Below, one piece after another: positions 7,810 through 16,739 of a stretch of 64,000 nucleotides of DNA; within the stretch, counting starts at the first letter, position 1; every line of letters begins with the position of its first letter. Source of the DNA: Taklimakanibacter albus. GTDB taxonomy: Bacteria; Pseudomonadota; Alphaproteobacteria; Rhizobiales; Aestuariivirgaceae. The position numbers and the translations under genes are program-made. The stretch lies in the NCBI RefSeq assembly GCF_016595235.1, contig NZ_JAENHL010000008.1:602390-666389 (forward strand), in the 5' to 3' direction. Below the pieces are notes generated by a model. The model was not told the origin of the DNA and made no database searches. It saw only the letters and a program-made list of their open reading frames with translations.

Positions 7810-9875
7810 TGAATGATGTCGATGATGAGCGAGCCGGAGCGGTCGCGCACGGCGCGCGCGCCCGGATCGATGACGATCGAGGTGAAATCGGATTCGATGA
7901 TCGCCGGTCCTGCAATGCCGGCGCCTTCCGGCAGCGCCTCGAAGCGGTGGACCTCGACCTCATGCCAGCCGGCATTCATGAAACGCACCCGGCGCGAAGC
8001 GAGCAGCGAGCTGCCGCTCTTGGGCGCGAGGCGGCCAGGCTCGGCGGAACCGATGCGGCACCTGATCTCGGCGTTCCAGCTCACCGTCTCGACCGGCGCA
8101 CCCGGATCGCTCACCGCGAAGATATCCTGATGCGTCGCGTGGAAATCACCCACGAAGACATCGAGATCACCGTCTCCCTCGATGCGGGAGTTTTTAAGCG
8201 GCACCTCAATCTCCCAGGCCTGGTCGACATAACGGGCTTCCGTCGACCAATCGATGGCGACTGCGGAGGCGCCGGCGCCCGGCCCCTTGGCGAAGTCGGT
8301 GCATTGCGCCTCGAGCTGCGTCAGGACGGCATTCAGGCCGGCATGGTCGAACTCGTCGCTGCGGGTATGGAACATCGCCTGGTAATGCGACTTCAAGTCC
8401 GAGATGAGCGCGCCCGACGCGGAAAGCCCCGCCCCCGTCTCCGGAACGACCACCCGCCGGCAACCGAGCCTGCGGCCGATGGCGACACAGTTCAATCCGG
8501 CAGCGCCGCCGCCCGCAACGAAGGCCGCCGCGGTCGGATCGATGCCCTGATTAACGGTGATGTCCATGATCGCCTGCACCATGTGCTCGGTGGCAAGCTC
8601 CATGATGGCGGCGGCGGCATCTTCCACCGACTTGCCGATCGGTTCCGCCACATCGCGGCGGATCGCTTCGAAGGCGCCGTCGCGATCGAGGCTCATCTTG
8701 CCGCCCAGGAAGAAGTCGGCATCGAGGAAGCCCAGAACGAGGGCGGCGTCGGTCACCGTCGGCCTTGTGCCGCCGCGCCGGTAGCAGACCGGCCCCGGCA
8801 CGGCGCCGGCGCTTTTCGGTCCGACATGCAGGAGCCCGCCGGCATCGACCCAGGCGATGGAGCCGCCGCCGGCGCCGATGCTCTTGACGTCGACCGACGG
8901 CATGCCGGTCATGTGGCTGCGGAAAGGCTGGCCGAGCCAGGTCTCGCGGCTGCGCGGAATACGTCCCTTGCGCACCAGCGACACGTCGAATGTGGTACCG
9001 CCGGTGTCGCCAACGATCAGCGTCTCGGCTTCGGCGCCGGCGCCATAGGCGAAGGCGGCGACGGGCGCCATGCTCGGTCCTGAATTGATGAGATGTACTG
9101 GCGTCTCGGCGACCTGCTCGGCATCCATCACGCCGCCTTGCGAGGTCACGACGAGCACCCGGCCGTTGAAGCCCGCTTCCTTCAGGCGCTGGTCGAGCCC
9201 GCGCATATAGGCGCCCATCACCGGCTTCAGCGAGGCATCGATCACTGTCGAGGAGGCGCGGCGATATTCGCGCAAGGACGGGTTGATGCGATGCGAGAGT
9301 GTATAAGGCACGCCCGGCAGATGTTTCTCGATCAGCCGGCCGATCGCCAGCTCGTGGGCGGGATTGACGATCGACCACAGGCAGCAGACGCCGATCGCCT
9401 CGACATTCTCGACCTTCAGCTTGTCGAGAATGGCGATGACCGCCGTCTCGTCGAGCGGCTTCTTGATCTTACCCGTGACGGTGATGCGCTCCGGCACCTC
9501 GAAAGTGAGCGCTTTTGGAATATAGGGCTCGGTATAGGGAATGGTGAAGTTGAAGGGCTCCATGCGTCCGCCCTCGCGGAAGACCAGCGTGTCGGGATGG
9601 CCTTCGGTCGTGAGGAAGGCGGTCCGGGCGGTGGCGCCGGTGACGATCGCATTGATGGCATGCGTCGTTCCATGCACCAGCATCTCGCCGCGGCCGAGAT
9701 AATCGGCGAGCGTCTCGCTGACACTCTCGGCGGCGAGGCGCAGGCTGTCGATGACACCGGCGACGGGATCGGCCGGCGTCGTCGACGCCTTGTGCATGGT
9801 CAGCACGCCGTTTTCGGCGGCGACGACCAGATCGGTGAAGGTCCCGCCGGTATCGACGGCAAATCGAAGGCCCAT
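7806..9875 (-). CDS. hyuA: Hydantoinase A / oxoprolinase-family subunit
   Basis: 689-residue HyuA subunit with the ASKHA ATP-binding fold. The phosphate-1 motif DTGGTFTDLV is at residues 8-17 and a second phosphate loop at GDTGGTTFDVSLV (about 289-301), followed by a glycine-rich SIGAGGGSIAWVDAGG. Known members are N-methylhydantoinase, 5-oxoprolinase, caprolactamase and acetone carboxylase subunits. It lies 36 bases after the fumarylacetoacetase-fold gene and overlaps hyuB. The natural substrate is not deducible. Confidence 0.9.
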   Translation of the reverse strand: MGLRFAVDTGGTFTDLVVAAENGVLTMHKASTTPADPVAGVIDSLRLAAESVSETLADYLGRGEMLVHGTTHAINAIVTGATARTAFLTTEGHPDTLVFREGGRMEPFNFTIPYTEPYIPKALTFEVPERITVTGKIKKPLDETAVIAILDKLKVENVEAIGVCCLWSIVNPAHELAIGRLIEKHLPGVPYTLSHRINPSLREYRRASSTVIDASLKPVMGAYMRGLDQRLKEAGFNGRVLVVTSQGGVMDAEQVAETPVHLINSGPSMAPVAAFAYGAGAEAETLIVGDTGGTTFDVSLVRKGRIPRSRETWLGQPFRSHMTGMPSVDVKSIGAGGGSIAWVDAGGLLHVGPKSAGAVPGPVCYRRGGTRPTVTDAALVLGFLDADFFLGGKMSLDRDGAFEAIRRDVAEPIGKSVEDAAAAIMELATEHMVQAIMDITVNQGIDPTAAAFVAGGGAAGLNCVAIGRRLGCRRVVVPETGAGLSASGALISDLKSHYQAMFHTRSDEFDHAGLNAVLTQLEAQCTDFAKGPGAGASAVAIDWSTEARYVDQAWEIEVPLKNSRIEGDGDLDVFVGDFHATHQDIFAVSDPGAPVETVSWNAEIRCRIGSAEPGRLAPKSGSSLLASRRVRFMNAGWHEVEVHRFEALPEGAGIAGPAIIESDFTSIVIDPGARAVRDRSGSLIIDIIQ

Positions 9876-9911
9876 ATGTTCTCAGTCCTGCAACAGCGAT
9901 GAAGGGATGTC

Positions 9912-10901
9912 TCAGAGCGTCTTGACGGCGAATTTCCGCTCGGGCTCGGCAACCATCACATTGCGGAGCGGGCGGCCGAAAACGGGCACGTCGATCTCGA
10001 ACTCGTCACCCGATTGCGTCTTGATGCCATGGGCGCAGCTCAGGCAGGGCGCGCCGAAGAAATAGGCATGCAGATCACCCGGCCGCCGGAACATGTCATA
10101 ACGGAAGTGATAGTGCTCGAGATTGCGGATCGAATGCGACATGTTGCTTTCGCCACTCAGGAACTCACCCTCCCAGATCGGCTTGCCGTCGCGATGGACG
10201 CGCACGCTGCCGGTGACGTCGTCGGGCAGATCACCGAGCAGCAGCTCGGGGCCGATCGAGCACACTCTCAGCTTCGAATGGGCGAGATAGAGATAGTTGA
10301 TCGCCTCGGTGACCTGATCGGAAAACTCGTTGCCGAGCGCATAGCCGAGACGCCAGGGCGTGCCTTCCGGATCGATGATATAGAGGCCGGCGATCTCGGC
10401 TTCCTCGCCGCCCGCAAGCGCGAAAGACGGCAGCGGCAGATCCTGACCGGGCGGCACCACGCAGGTGCCGACGCCTTTGAAGAACCATTCCGGTTGCACG
10501 CCGATCTCACCTGCGGCGGGCTTGCCGCCGGTCAGGCCCATGCGAAAGATCTTCATCGAATCGGTCATGTCGGCATCGGAGCCATGGGCCAGCTCATGCA
10601 TCTTGTCGCGCGCATCGGCGCTGCCGAGATGGGTCAGTCCAGTGCCGGTGATCCAGAAGCGCGCCGGTTCCGGATGATCGACCGGCGGCAGCAGCCGTCC
10701 GTCGGCGGCAATGCGATCGTAATCGACGGATGAATTTTCGAGGCGGCTTTCGGATTCGGCCGCGAGGCTGCGCTTATTGGCGATCGCGGCGAGAGCGAGA
10801 TCATAGACGCGCTCGACATCGCGCAACGGCCGCAGAACGCCGTCCACGACCGCGCCGGTCCGACGCCGGCCTGATTCATCCATAAACTGCACGAGACGCA
10901 T
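9912..10901 (-). CDS. Fumarylacetoacetate-hydrolase-fold protein (AraD1-like)
   Basis: 329-residue protein of the FAH superfamily, which cleaves or dehydrates 2-keto acids with a divalent metal. Metal ligands are suggested by GGEEAEIAGLY (E-x-E) and the nearby GNEFSDQ. The N terminus MRLVQFMDESGRRRTGAVVDG matches the subgroup annotated with 2-keto-3-deoxy sugar acid metabolism. It is the first gene of the minus-strand operon (FAH, hyuA, hyuB, M20) and lies directly behind the IclR-type promoter at 10943-11003. Confidence 0.85.
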   Translation of the reverse strand: MRLVQFMDESGRRRTGAVVDGVLRPLRDVERVYDLALAAIANKRSLAAESESRLENSSVDYDRIAADGRLLPPVDHPEPARFWITGTGLTHLGSADARDKMHELAHGSDADMTDSMKIFRMGLTGGKPAAGEIGVQPEWFFKGVGTCVVPPGQDLPLPSFALAGGEEAEIAGLYIIDPEGTPWRLGYALGNEFSDQVTEAINYLYLAHSKLRVCSIGPELLLGDLPDDVTGSVRVHRDGKPIWEGEFLSGESNMSHSIRNLEHYHFRYDMFRRPGDLHAYFFGAPCLSCAHGIKTQSGDEFEIDVPVFGRPLRNVMVAEPERKFAVKTL

Positions 10902-10942
10902 GATTTCCCCGAATGCTGAAAGAGTTTGAGATTATCTAGTTG

Positions 10943-11003
10943 TTCTGTTATACAGAACTTCATTCTGTTATGTAGAATAAGATCGTCATCATGGACTTGT
11001 CAA
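10943..11003 (-). promoter_or_regulatory. Promoter with tandem IclR-type operators for the FAH-hyuAB operon
   Basis: On the minus strand CAATTGACAAG supplies a TTGACA -35 box (11003-10998), followed by a TATTCT-like -10 region. Two operators follow: a 15-base site with TTCTGT/ACAGAA arms at 10943-10957 and an imperfect copy (TTCTGTTATGTAGAA on the plus strand) at 10963-10977, exactly 20 bases apart. The same layout in the same register occurs at 12014-12074. The operators overlap or follow the -10, which suggests repression. The binding protein is inferred to be the adjacent IclR regulator. Confidence 0.7.
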
Positions 11004-11059
11004 TTGCGTCGTGAGACGGATAGTGCGGCGAAGGCAAAATCAAAACAGCGGCGAACCAA

Positions 11060-11890
11060 GTGACCGACACAAACCAACCGGCAAATGACAAATATTCGCT
11101 GCGCAGCGTCGGCAGAGCGCTCGACGTTCTGGTGGCGCTCGGGCGCGACAATGCCAAGGGCATGACGGTCGCCGAGATCGCCGAAGCGATCGGTGTGTCG
11201 AAGAGCACCGCCTTCTCGCTGCTGCAGACTCTGATCGCCCATGGCTTCGTCGCCGACAGCCGGATCGGCGGATCGCGGCAATATCGCCTCGGCACCGTCC
11301 TCATCCATCTCGGCGACCAGGCCGCCTCCAATATCGCGATCAGCCAGACCGCGATGCCGGTCCTGCATCAGCTGATGGAAGCGACCGGCATGACGGCGCG
11401 CCTCGCGATCCTCGATGAAGGTTATGCGGTGGCGATCGCGCGCGTCGACGCGCCGGGCATCTTCAAGCTCGCGCCCTCGCTCGGCCGGCGCGAGCTACCG
11501 CATTGTTCTGCCGTAGGAAAATCACTTCTCGCGCATATCCCGCAAGAGCGGGTGGCGACACTTCTGAGCCGCATCGGCCTGCCGCGGCGCACCGACCGCA
11601 CCATCACCGAGCCCGCCAAGCTCATCGAGGATCTGGCGCTCATCGCCTGGCGCGGCTACTCGGTCGACGATGAGGAGGACAATATCGGTGTGTTGTGCGT
11701 CGGCGCCGCCATCTATGAGCGCGGCGGCGAGGCGATCGCGGCGCTGAGCGTCACCACGCTCAAGCTCGAGCGCGGCGATATCGAGCTCGCCAAGCTCGGC
11801 GCCACGGTGCGCGCCCATGCCGACCGCATCAGCCAGATGATCGGCGGCCCCACCCATGCCGCACTCAAGCAGGGCGGCGGATCGCGCTGA
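11060..11890 (+). CDS. IclR-family transcriptional regulator
   Basis: 276-residue IclR regulator with an N-terminal winged helix (about 15-75; MTVAEIAEAIGVSKSTAFSLLQTL) and a C-terminal effector domain containing LPHCSAVGKSLLAHI. The start is GTG. It sits between the FAH-hyuAB operon (minus) and the sugar-type ABC operon (plus); both of their promoters carry the same TTCTGT-N3-ACAGAA operator pairs. It is therefore probably the common regulator of uptake and catabolism, and probably represses both until a ligand binds. Confidence 0.92.
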   Translation: MTDTNQPANDKYSLRSVGRALDVLVALGRDNAKGMTVAEIAEAIGVSKSTAFSLLQTLIAHGFVADSRIGGSRQYRLGTVLIHLGDQAASNIAISQTAMPVLHQLMEATGMTARLAILDEGYAVAIARVDAPGIFKLAPSLGRRELPHCSAVGKSLLAHIPQERVATLLSRIGLPRRTDRTITEPAKLIEDLALIAWRGYSVDDEEDNIGVLCVGAAIYERGGEAIAALSVTTLKLERGDIELAKLGATVRAHADRISQMIGGPTHAALKQGGGSR

Positions 11891-12013
11891 TTCCGTAGCA
11901 TCCCGCCAACAGGAAACCGTCTGCCTCAAGCCGCCCGCCCGTCGCCTTAGCGCGACTCAAGCCGTTTCCCCACGCGGTTTTCGCCTGAATCACCTCAGCG
12001 CCCATCTCGGCAA

Positions 12014-12074
12014 TTGACAAGCAGAGGCTCCTTGTTATGATCTGAATTACAGAACTATGTTCTGTATAACAGAA
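12014..12074 (+). promoter_or_regulatory. Promoter with tandem IclR-type operators for the sugar-type ABC operon
   Basis: CAATTGACAAG gives a perfect -35 (TTGACA, 12014-12019), then 16 bases and TATGAT (12036-12041). Operators are TTCTGTATAACAGAA at 12060-12074 and an imperfect copy at 12040-12054, again 20 bases apart. The perfect operator is the exact reverse complement of the one at 10943-10957, and the distance from -35 to each operator equals that in the other promoter. The upstream operator touches the -10, so a bound regulator would block polymerase. Confidence 0.75.
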
Positions 12075-12094
12075 CGAAAATAAGGGAGTTCAGA

Positions 12095-13210
12095 ATGACT
12101 AGGATGTGCGTAACCGCAGCGGCCATCGCCTTGACCGCGGTGGCGGGCCTGGCGGTAAGTCCGGCCGTCGCCGAGGAGAAAACCGTTCCGGACAAGGTGC
12201 AGAGCCGCGAATTTCCCTGGGGGACCTTCAAGCTCGCGCCGCGGATCATCGAAAAGCTGAAAGCCGGCGAGAAGCCCAATGTCGTGGTCGATATCGAAGG
12301 CACCGGCATCCCCATCCAGGGTGCGGAGATGCGCATCGGCATGCAACGCGGCTGCGACAATGCAGCGGCCGCCGGCATGCCGGTCAATTGCCGCATCACC
12401 GGTCCGGTCAATCCAAATACGTCGCAGCAGCTCGCCGAGCTCGAGACCCTGCTGAATTCGGCCCAGGTCGACTGCCTGGCCATTCAGCCGCCGCTGCCGA
12501 ACCAGTTCATCAACATCATCAACAAATATGTCGATGCCGGCATTCCGGTCTACACGCTCAATATCGACGCCGCGAACGCCAAGCGCTTCGCCTTCTATGC
12601 GCTGAACGAAGTCAATGCCGGCGAGATCAACGGCGAGGCGACGGCAGAGCTCATCAAGAAGAACGGCGTCCAGGTGAACGAGATCGCCATGGGCTCCGGC
12701 GCGCCGGACCAGCCCTGGGCGCAGGCGCGCATGGAAGGCTTCATCACCGGCTACAAGAAGGTGTTCCCGGATGCGAAGTTCTTCAATGACGCCAAAAGCG
12801 GCATTCCGACCGGCAAGAACTTCACCACCCAGGAAGTGTTGAACTCGGTGACGCCGTTCCTGACCGCCAATCCGCAGATCACCTTGTTCTTCCACACCGA
12901 TCAAGGTGTCGAGGGCGTCGGCAATGTCATCCGCAACCTCAACCTGACCGGCAAGGTCTACACCTCCGGCTTCAACGTCTCCGGTCCGATCCTCGATGCG
13001 ATCGATGGCGGTACGACGCTGGTGACGATCGACCAGGGCTTCGACTACCAGGCCCAGGCGCCGGTCGAGCAGTGCGCCAAGTTCCTGGCGACCGGCGAAA
13101 CGCCGGATGATCCGCTGCAGCATCTGCGCCCGATCGTGATCACCAAGGCCGGCGGTGAAAACCAGATCGACACGCAGGAAGGCCGCGAGCGCTTGAAACG
13201 GGCGAAGTAA
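12095..13210 (+). CDS. Sugar-type ABC transporter periplasmic binding protein
   Basis: 371-residue family 1 (RbsB-like) binding protein. A signal peptide of about 26 residues ends ...SPAVA before EEKTVPDK. Conserved features include the hinge-proximal AIQPPLPNQFINIINKYVDAGIPVYTLNID and the C-terminal TLVTIDQGFDYQAQAPVEQ. It is the first gene of a transporter operon (binding protein, permease, ATPase) and lies just behind the twin-operator promoter. The ligand is unknown; co-regulation with hyuAB means it need not be a sugar. Confidence 0.92.
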   Translation: MTRMCVTAAAIALTAVAGLAVSPAVAEEKTVPDKVQSREFPWGTFKLAPRIIEKLKAGEKPNVVVDIEGTGIPIQGAEMRIGMQRGCDNAAAAGMPVNCRITGPVNPNTSQQLAELETLLNSAQVDCLAIQPPLPNQFINIINKYVDAGIPVYTLNIDAANAKRFAFYALNEVNAGEINGEATAELIKKNGVQVNEIAMGSGAPDQPWAQARMEGFITGYKKVFPDAKFFNDAKSGIPTGKNFTTQEVLNSVTPFLTANPQITLFFHTDQGVEGVGNVIRNLNLTGKVYTSGFNVSGPILDAIDGGTTLVTIDQGFDYQAQAPVEQCAKFLATGETPDDPLQHLRPIVITKAGGENQIDTQEGRERLKRAK

Positions 13211-13255
13211 GCGGCAGCGCTGCTTATCACTCCAAGTCACTTGAAAACTGAAGCA

Positions 13256-13290
13256 GCCGCCGGCACGCCGATGTTTCGGTCCCCGGCGGC
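13256..13290 (+). terminator. Hairpin after the binding-protein gene
   Basis: GCCGCCGG at 13256-13263 pairs with CCGGCGGC at 13283-13290 over a 19-base loop. It sits in the 101-base gap between the binding-protein and permease genes. There is no run of T after it, so it is more likely an mRNA-end stabiliser or attenuator than a full terminator. Confidence 0.5.
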
Positions 13291-13311
13291 TCCCGCACAC
13301 CGGAAAGCCCC

Positions 13312-14364
13312 ATGCAGAATTTCATGCTCCGCACCTTCGGAACCCAGAAGGCGCTCAACAATCTGAGAACTCTGGGCCTGGCGCTCGCCATCGTGCTCAT
13401 CGCCGCGCTCGTCCAGTCGCAGCGCGCCGCCTTTCTGAGCTTCGACAATGTCCTGACGCTGCTGCGCTCGATGGTGGCCCTCGGTATGATCGCCTTCGCG
13501 CAGAAGCTCGTCATCCTCCTGGGTGAAATCGATCTTTCGGTGGGTGCAATCTACGGCCTCGCCGCCATCCTCACCGCGACCTTGTGGCTCGGCGGCGGCA
13601 GCCTGCCTTTCACCCTGCCCCTCATTCCGGCGCTGATCTGCGCTCTTCTCGTCGCCGTGCTGGCCGGGGTCATCAACGGCTTCTTCACCGTCAGAGCCGG
13701 GCTTCCCTCCTTCATCGCCACGCTCGGCATGCTCAATGTCGCCGAAGGCCTGCAGCTCTTGGTCAGCAATGCCTCGACCTTCACGCCCGCCTATAACGAC
13801 CCGCTGCCGCCCGCCTGGGAGCTCAGCCTGTTCCACGTGCTCGGGGGCGCGCTGCTTCCCTTCGGCATCCCCTCGGAAATCCTCTGGCTCGTCGCCGCCT
13901 TCATCTTCTTCTGGATCATCCGGCATCGCACCATCTTCGGCTTCCGCCTCGTCGCCATCGGCGGCAATCCGGACGCCGCCCGCGTCGCGCGCCTGCCGGT
14001 CGCCAAATACAAATATGTCGTCTTCATTCTGAGCGCCGTGATGGCGGCCCTCGCCGGCATCATCGACTTCTCCTATGTCGGCTCGGTCGGGCCGACGCAG
14101 TCCGGCTCGCTTTTGTTCTCAGCCATCGCCGCCGTCGTCATCGGCGGCGCCAGCCTCAATGGCGGGCGCGGCACCATCGTCGGCACACTGCTCGGCGTCA
14201 TCCTGCTCGCCATGCTCAATAACGGCCTGGCCCTGCTCGGTGTCGGTTCCTTCATCCAGCTGATCTTCATCGGCGTCGTGACGATCGCCGCGGTCTGGCT
14301 CGACACGATCTCGCAGAAGCTGATCCGGCGCGCCGGCCAGCGCTCGGCGGAGGCCACCACGTGA
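13312..14364 (+). CDS. Sugar-type ABC transporter permease (RbsC family)
   Basis: 350-residue inner-membrane permease with about eight to ten hydrophobic segments. It contains the family motif LLGEIDLSVGAIYGLAA (about 64-80) and the conserved GFRLVAIGGNPDAARVARLP and AAVVIGGASLNGGRGTIVGTLLG stretches. The stop overlaps the GTG start of the ATPase gene as GTGA. A single permease gene implies a homodimer. Confidence 0.92.
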   Translation: MQNFMLRTFGTQKALNNLRTLGLALAIVLIAALVQSQRAAFLSFDNVLTLLRSMVALGMIAFAQKLVILLGEIDLSVGAIYGLAAILTATLWLGGGSLPFTLPLIPALICALLVAVLAGVINGFFTVRAGLPSFIATLGMLNVAEGLQLLVSNASTFTPAYNDPLPPAWELSLFHVLGGALLPFGIPSEILWLVAAFIFFWIIRHRTIFGFRLVAIGGNPDAARVARLPVAKYKYVVFILSAVMAALAGIIDFSYVGSVGPTQSGSLLFSAIAAVVIGGASLNGGRGTIVGTLLGVILLAMLNNGLALLGVGSFIQLIFIGVVTIAAVWLDTISQKLIRRAGQRSAEATT

Positions 14365-15833
14365 CCAGCCTCGTCGTCTCCGACGTCCGCAAACGATATG
14401 GCGCAACCCGCGCGCTCGATGGCCTGTCACTCGCGATCGAATCCGGATCGATCACCGGCATTGCCGGCCCGAATGGAGCCGGCAAAAGCACGCTCATGCG
14501 CATGCTCGCCGGCGAGGAAACCGCCGACAGCGGCGATATCACCCTCACCCGCGACGGCGCCCGGCTCGACGAGCCCTGGCGTTATGTGGCGGTCGTCCAT
14601 CAGGAGCCGCAAGTGTGGCCCAACATGACGGTTCGGGAGAATCTTGCGGTCGGGCGCGAGAGATCCTGGTTCGGGCGTATGGAGCCGGCCAAGGACACGG
14701 CCACTGTTCTGGCCTCGCTCGGCATTGGCCAGTATGCCGATTACCAGCTCGCCGATCTGTCCCTCGCCGTGCAGCAGCGCGTCGAGATCGCGCGCGCCAT
14801 CATGTGCGATGCGGAGGTCTTCCTCTTCGACGAGCCTAATTCGGCTCTCACCGAAAATGAATCCGAGGCGCTCTTCGCGACGATGACCGAGCTCACGGCC
14901 AAGGGCAAGGTGGTCATCCTGATCACCCATCGCCTCAATGATTTCGTGCGCTATTGCCGGCGCGTGCTGGTGCTGCGCGACGGGCAGATCCGCCATGAGA
15001 TCACAGGCGACGTCTCGGAGGCTCGCATCGCCGACGAGTTGACCGTCGGATTGTCGGTCAAGCGCGTAGCCGCCGATGCGGTACCGGCGAAGGGCGCTCA
15101 GCCGGACGGCCGCCATACCGTCGCGCTGAGGCTCGAAAACTGCTGCGACCGGCAGAAGAAGTTCGAGAAGGTCTCCTTCGAGCTCGCCACCGGCAAGGTT
15201 CTTGCTCTCTCTGGCGTCGAGGGATCGGGCGCCCGCGAGCTGGCCCAGGTGATCGGCCAATTCCGGCCGGCGAACGGAACCATCGCCACGCCTAATGGCG
15301 AGAACGTTGCTTATCTCGCCGCCAGCCGGCGCCAGACCATTTTCCACAATCTGAGCGTCGGCGAAAACCTCGCGGCGCGCCTCGGCTACCGGCAGCTCAA
15401 CGGCGCGGCCGGTCTTCTCAGCCCGGCGCGGCTGTCGGCCATCGGGTTCGGCGGCCTCGGCCGCTACAATGTGAAGGCGCAGAACCACATGGCGCCGATC
15501 ACCTCGCTGAGCGGCGGCAATCAGCAGAAAGTGGCGCTCGGCGCCGCGATCGAAAGCGATCCCGATATTCTCGTCGTCGAGGAGCCGACGCGCGGAGTCG
15601 ATGTCGCGAGCAAGCGCGACATCTATGCGATGATCCGCTCTTTTGCCCGAACGGGGCGCGCCGTCGTGCTGCTCTGTACCGAAGTGCCGGAGATCTTCGA
15701 AGCGGCCGATGAGGTAGTCGTCCTGGCAAAAGGCGCCATCAGCGGAAGGCTCGAGATCACCACCGCCGGCGATCTGCCGCGCCTCGCCGACTGGATCGCC
15801 GAGCGCGAGGTCTCACCTCTACCCTCACCCTGA
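14361..15833 (+). CDS. Sugar-type ABC transporter ATPase (RbsA family)
   Basis: 490-residue protein with two nucleotide-binding domains. Domain 1 has Walker [10 protein letters not shown] (about 35-43) and Walker B VFLFDEPNSAL, but its signature is the degenerate LSLAVQQRVEIARAI. Domain 2 has a degenerate Walker A (GVEGSGAREL) and an intact LSGGNQQKV signature. This split of intact and degenerate motifs is normal for the family. GTG start coupled to the permease. The last codons and the TGA stop lie inside a family A repeat, so the C terminus (PSP) is repeat-derived. Confidence 0.9.
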   Translation: MTSLVVSDVRKRYGATRALDGLSLAIESGSITGIAGPNGAGKSTLMRMLAGEETADSGDITLTRDGARLDEPWRYVAVVHQEPQVWPNMTVRENLAVGRERSWFGRMEPAKDTATVLASLGIGQYADYQLADLSLAVQQRVEIARAIMCDAEVFLFDEPNSALTENESEALFATMTELTAKGKVVILITHRLNDFVRYCRRVLVLRDGQIRHEITGDVSEARIADELTVGLSVKRVAADAVPAKGAQPDGRHTVALRLENCCDRQKKFEKVSFELATGKVLALSGVEGSGARELAQVIGQFRPANGTIATPNGENVAYLAASRRQTIFHNLSVGENLAARLGYRQLNGAAGLLSPARLSAIGFGGLGRYNVKAQNHMAPITSLSGGNQQKVALGAAIESDPDILVVEEPTRGVDVASKRDIYAMIRSFARTGRAVVLLCTEVPEIFEAADEVVVLAKGAISGRLEITTAGDLPRLADWIAEREVSPLPSP

Positions 15834-15931
15834 GGTGGCCGCGAAGCGGCCCTCGAAGGGTGGCAAGCGGCAAGATATCCGTACCTGGATCATGCTTCGA
15901 GGCTCGCTTCGCTCGCACCTCAGCATGAGGG
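15823..15931. repeat. Intergenic palindromic repeat, family A, copy 2
   Basis: About 109 bases from CCCTCACCCTGAGGTGG to CACCTCAGCATGAGGG; the two ends are near-complements. Internal stems are GGCCGC/GCGGCC and the direct pair TCGAAGGG/CTTCGAGG. It overlaps the 3' end of the ATPase gene and supplies its stop codon. It lies between convergent genes (ATPase and SDR) and may act as a two-way transcript end. Confidence 0.75.
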
Positions 15932-15952
15932 TATTTTACGGCGCAAACTCGC

Positions 15953-16732
15953 TCACACCCAGCCGCCGTCGACGATGAAATTCTGCGACGAGCACATGCG
16001 GCTGTCATCGGCGGCGAGGAACAAGGCCATGCGCGCAATGTCGGGCGGATAGAGACGGTCCGGCAGGCATTGGCGCTCGGCGATCTGGCGCTCACCTTCG
16101 GGGTTGAGCCACAGGCGCATCTGGCGCTCCGTCATCACCCAGCCGGGCAGCATGCAGTTGACGCGGATGCGATCGGGGCCGAATTCGCGGGCGAGCGCCC
16201 GTGTCATGCCGGTGATCGCCGCCTTGGCGGTGACATAACCCGGGCAATCGCCGTCGCCAACCAGCCAGGTGATGGACCCGAAATTGATGATCGAGCCGCC
16301 GCCCGTTTCCTTCATCTGCGGTCTCACCGCCTGGGCGGCGAAGAACTGATGGCGGACATTCACCGCCATGCGGTCGTCCCAATATTCGACCGTCACGTCC
16401 TCGCTCTTGTGGCGATCGTCATTGCCGGCATTGTTGCACAGGACCTTGATCGGCCCATGGCGCTCGGCCGCCTCGGCGATCGTCGCGCGCAGGCGCTCGA
16501 TGTCGCGGAGGTCTCCGGCCATGAAATGCGGCGCCGGATCACCCTTGGCGGCAATCCTGGCGACAAGACGGCGCGAGGCGTCCTCGGCCAGATCGATGAA
16601 AGCCACGCGCGAGCCCTGCGCGCAGAAATGCTCGACCAGGCTTTCACCGATGCCGCTGCCGCCGCCGGTGATGAAGACGCTGCGACCCTTCAGACTCGGG
16701 TAGATCGCGCCATGCTCGATATCGCCCGTCAT
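15953..16732 (-). CDS. Short-chain dehydrogenase/reductase
   Basis: 259-residue NAD(P)-dependent oxidoreductase. Cofactor motif TGGGSGIG at about 22-29, NNAG at 100-103, catalytic Ser153, Tyr166 and Lys170 (YVTAK). ATG at 16732 is chosen because it gives the normal SDR length and N terminus and sits 7 bases after the dehydratase gene; the open frame extends upstream into that gene. With the IlvD/Edd dehydratase it probably forms a non-phosphorylating sugar-acid oxidation pair. Confidence 0.9.
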   Translation of the reverse strand: MTGDIEHGAIYPSLKGRSVFITGGGSGIGESLVEHFCAQGSRVAFIDLAEDASRRLVARIAAKGDPAPHFMAGDLRDIERLRATIAEAAERHGPIKVLCNNAGNDDRHKSEDVTVEYWDDRMAVNVRHQFFAAQAVRPQMKETGGGSIINFGSITWLVGDGDCPGYVTAKAAITGMTRALAREFGPDRIRVNCMLPGWVMTERQMRLWLNPEGERQIAERQCLPDRLYPPDIARMALFLAADDSRMCSSQNFIVDGGWV

Positions 16733-16739
16733 GATGTCC

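Noticed and set aside
5821-7812. 663-codon open frame on the plus strand opposite hyuB
   Set aside because: Antisense to a clear HyuB gene; low-complexity Arg/His/Gly-rich translation with no domain, as expected from high-GC codon bias.
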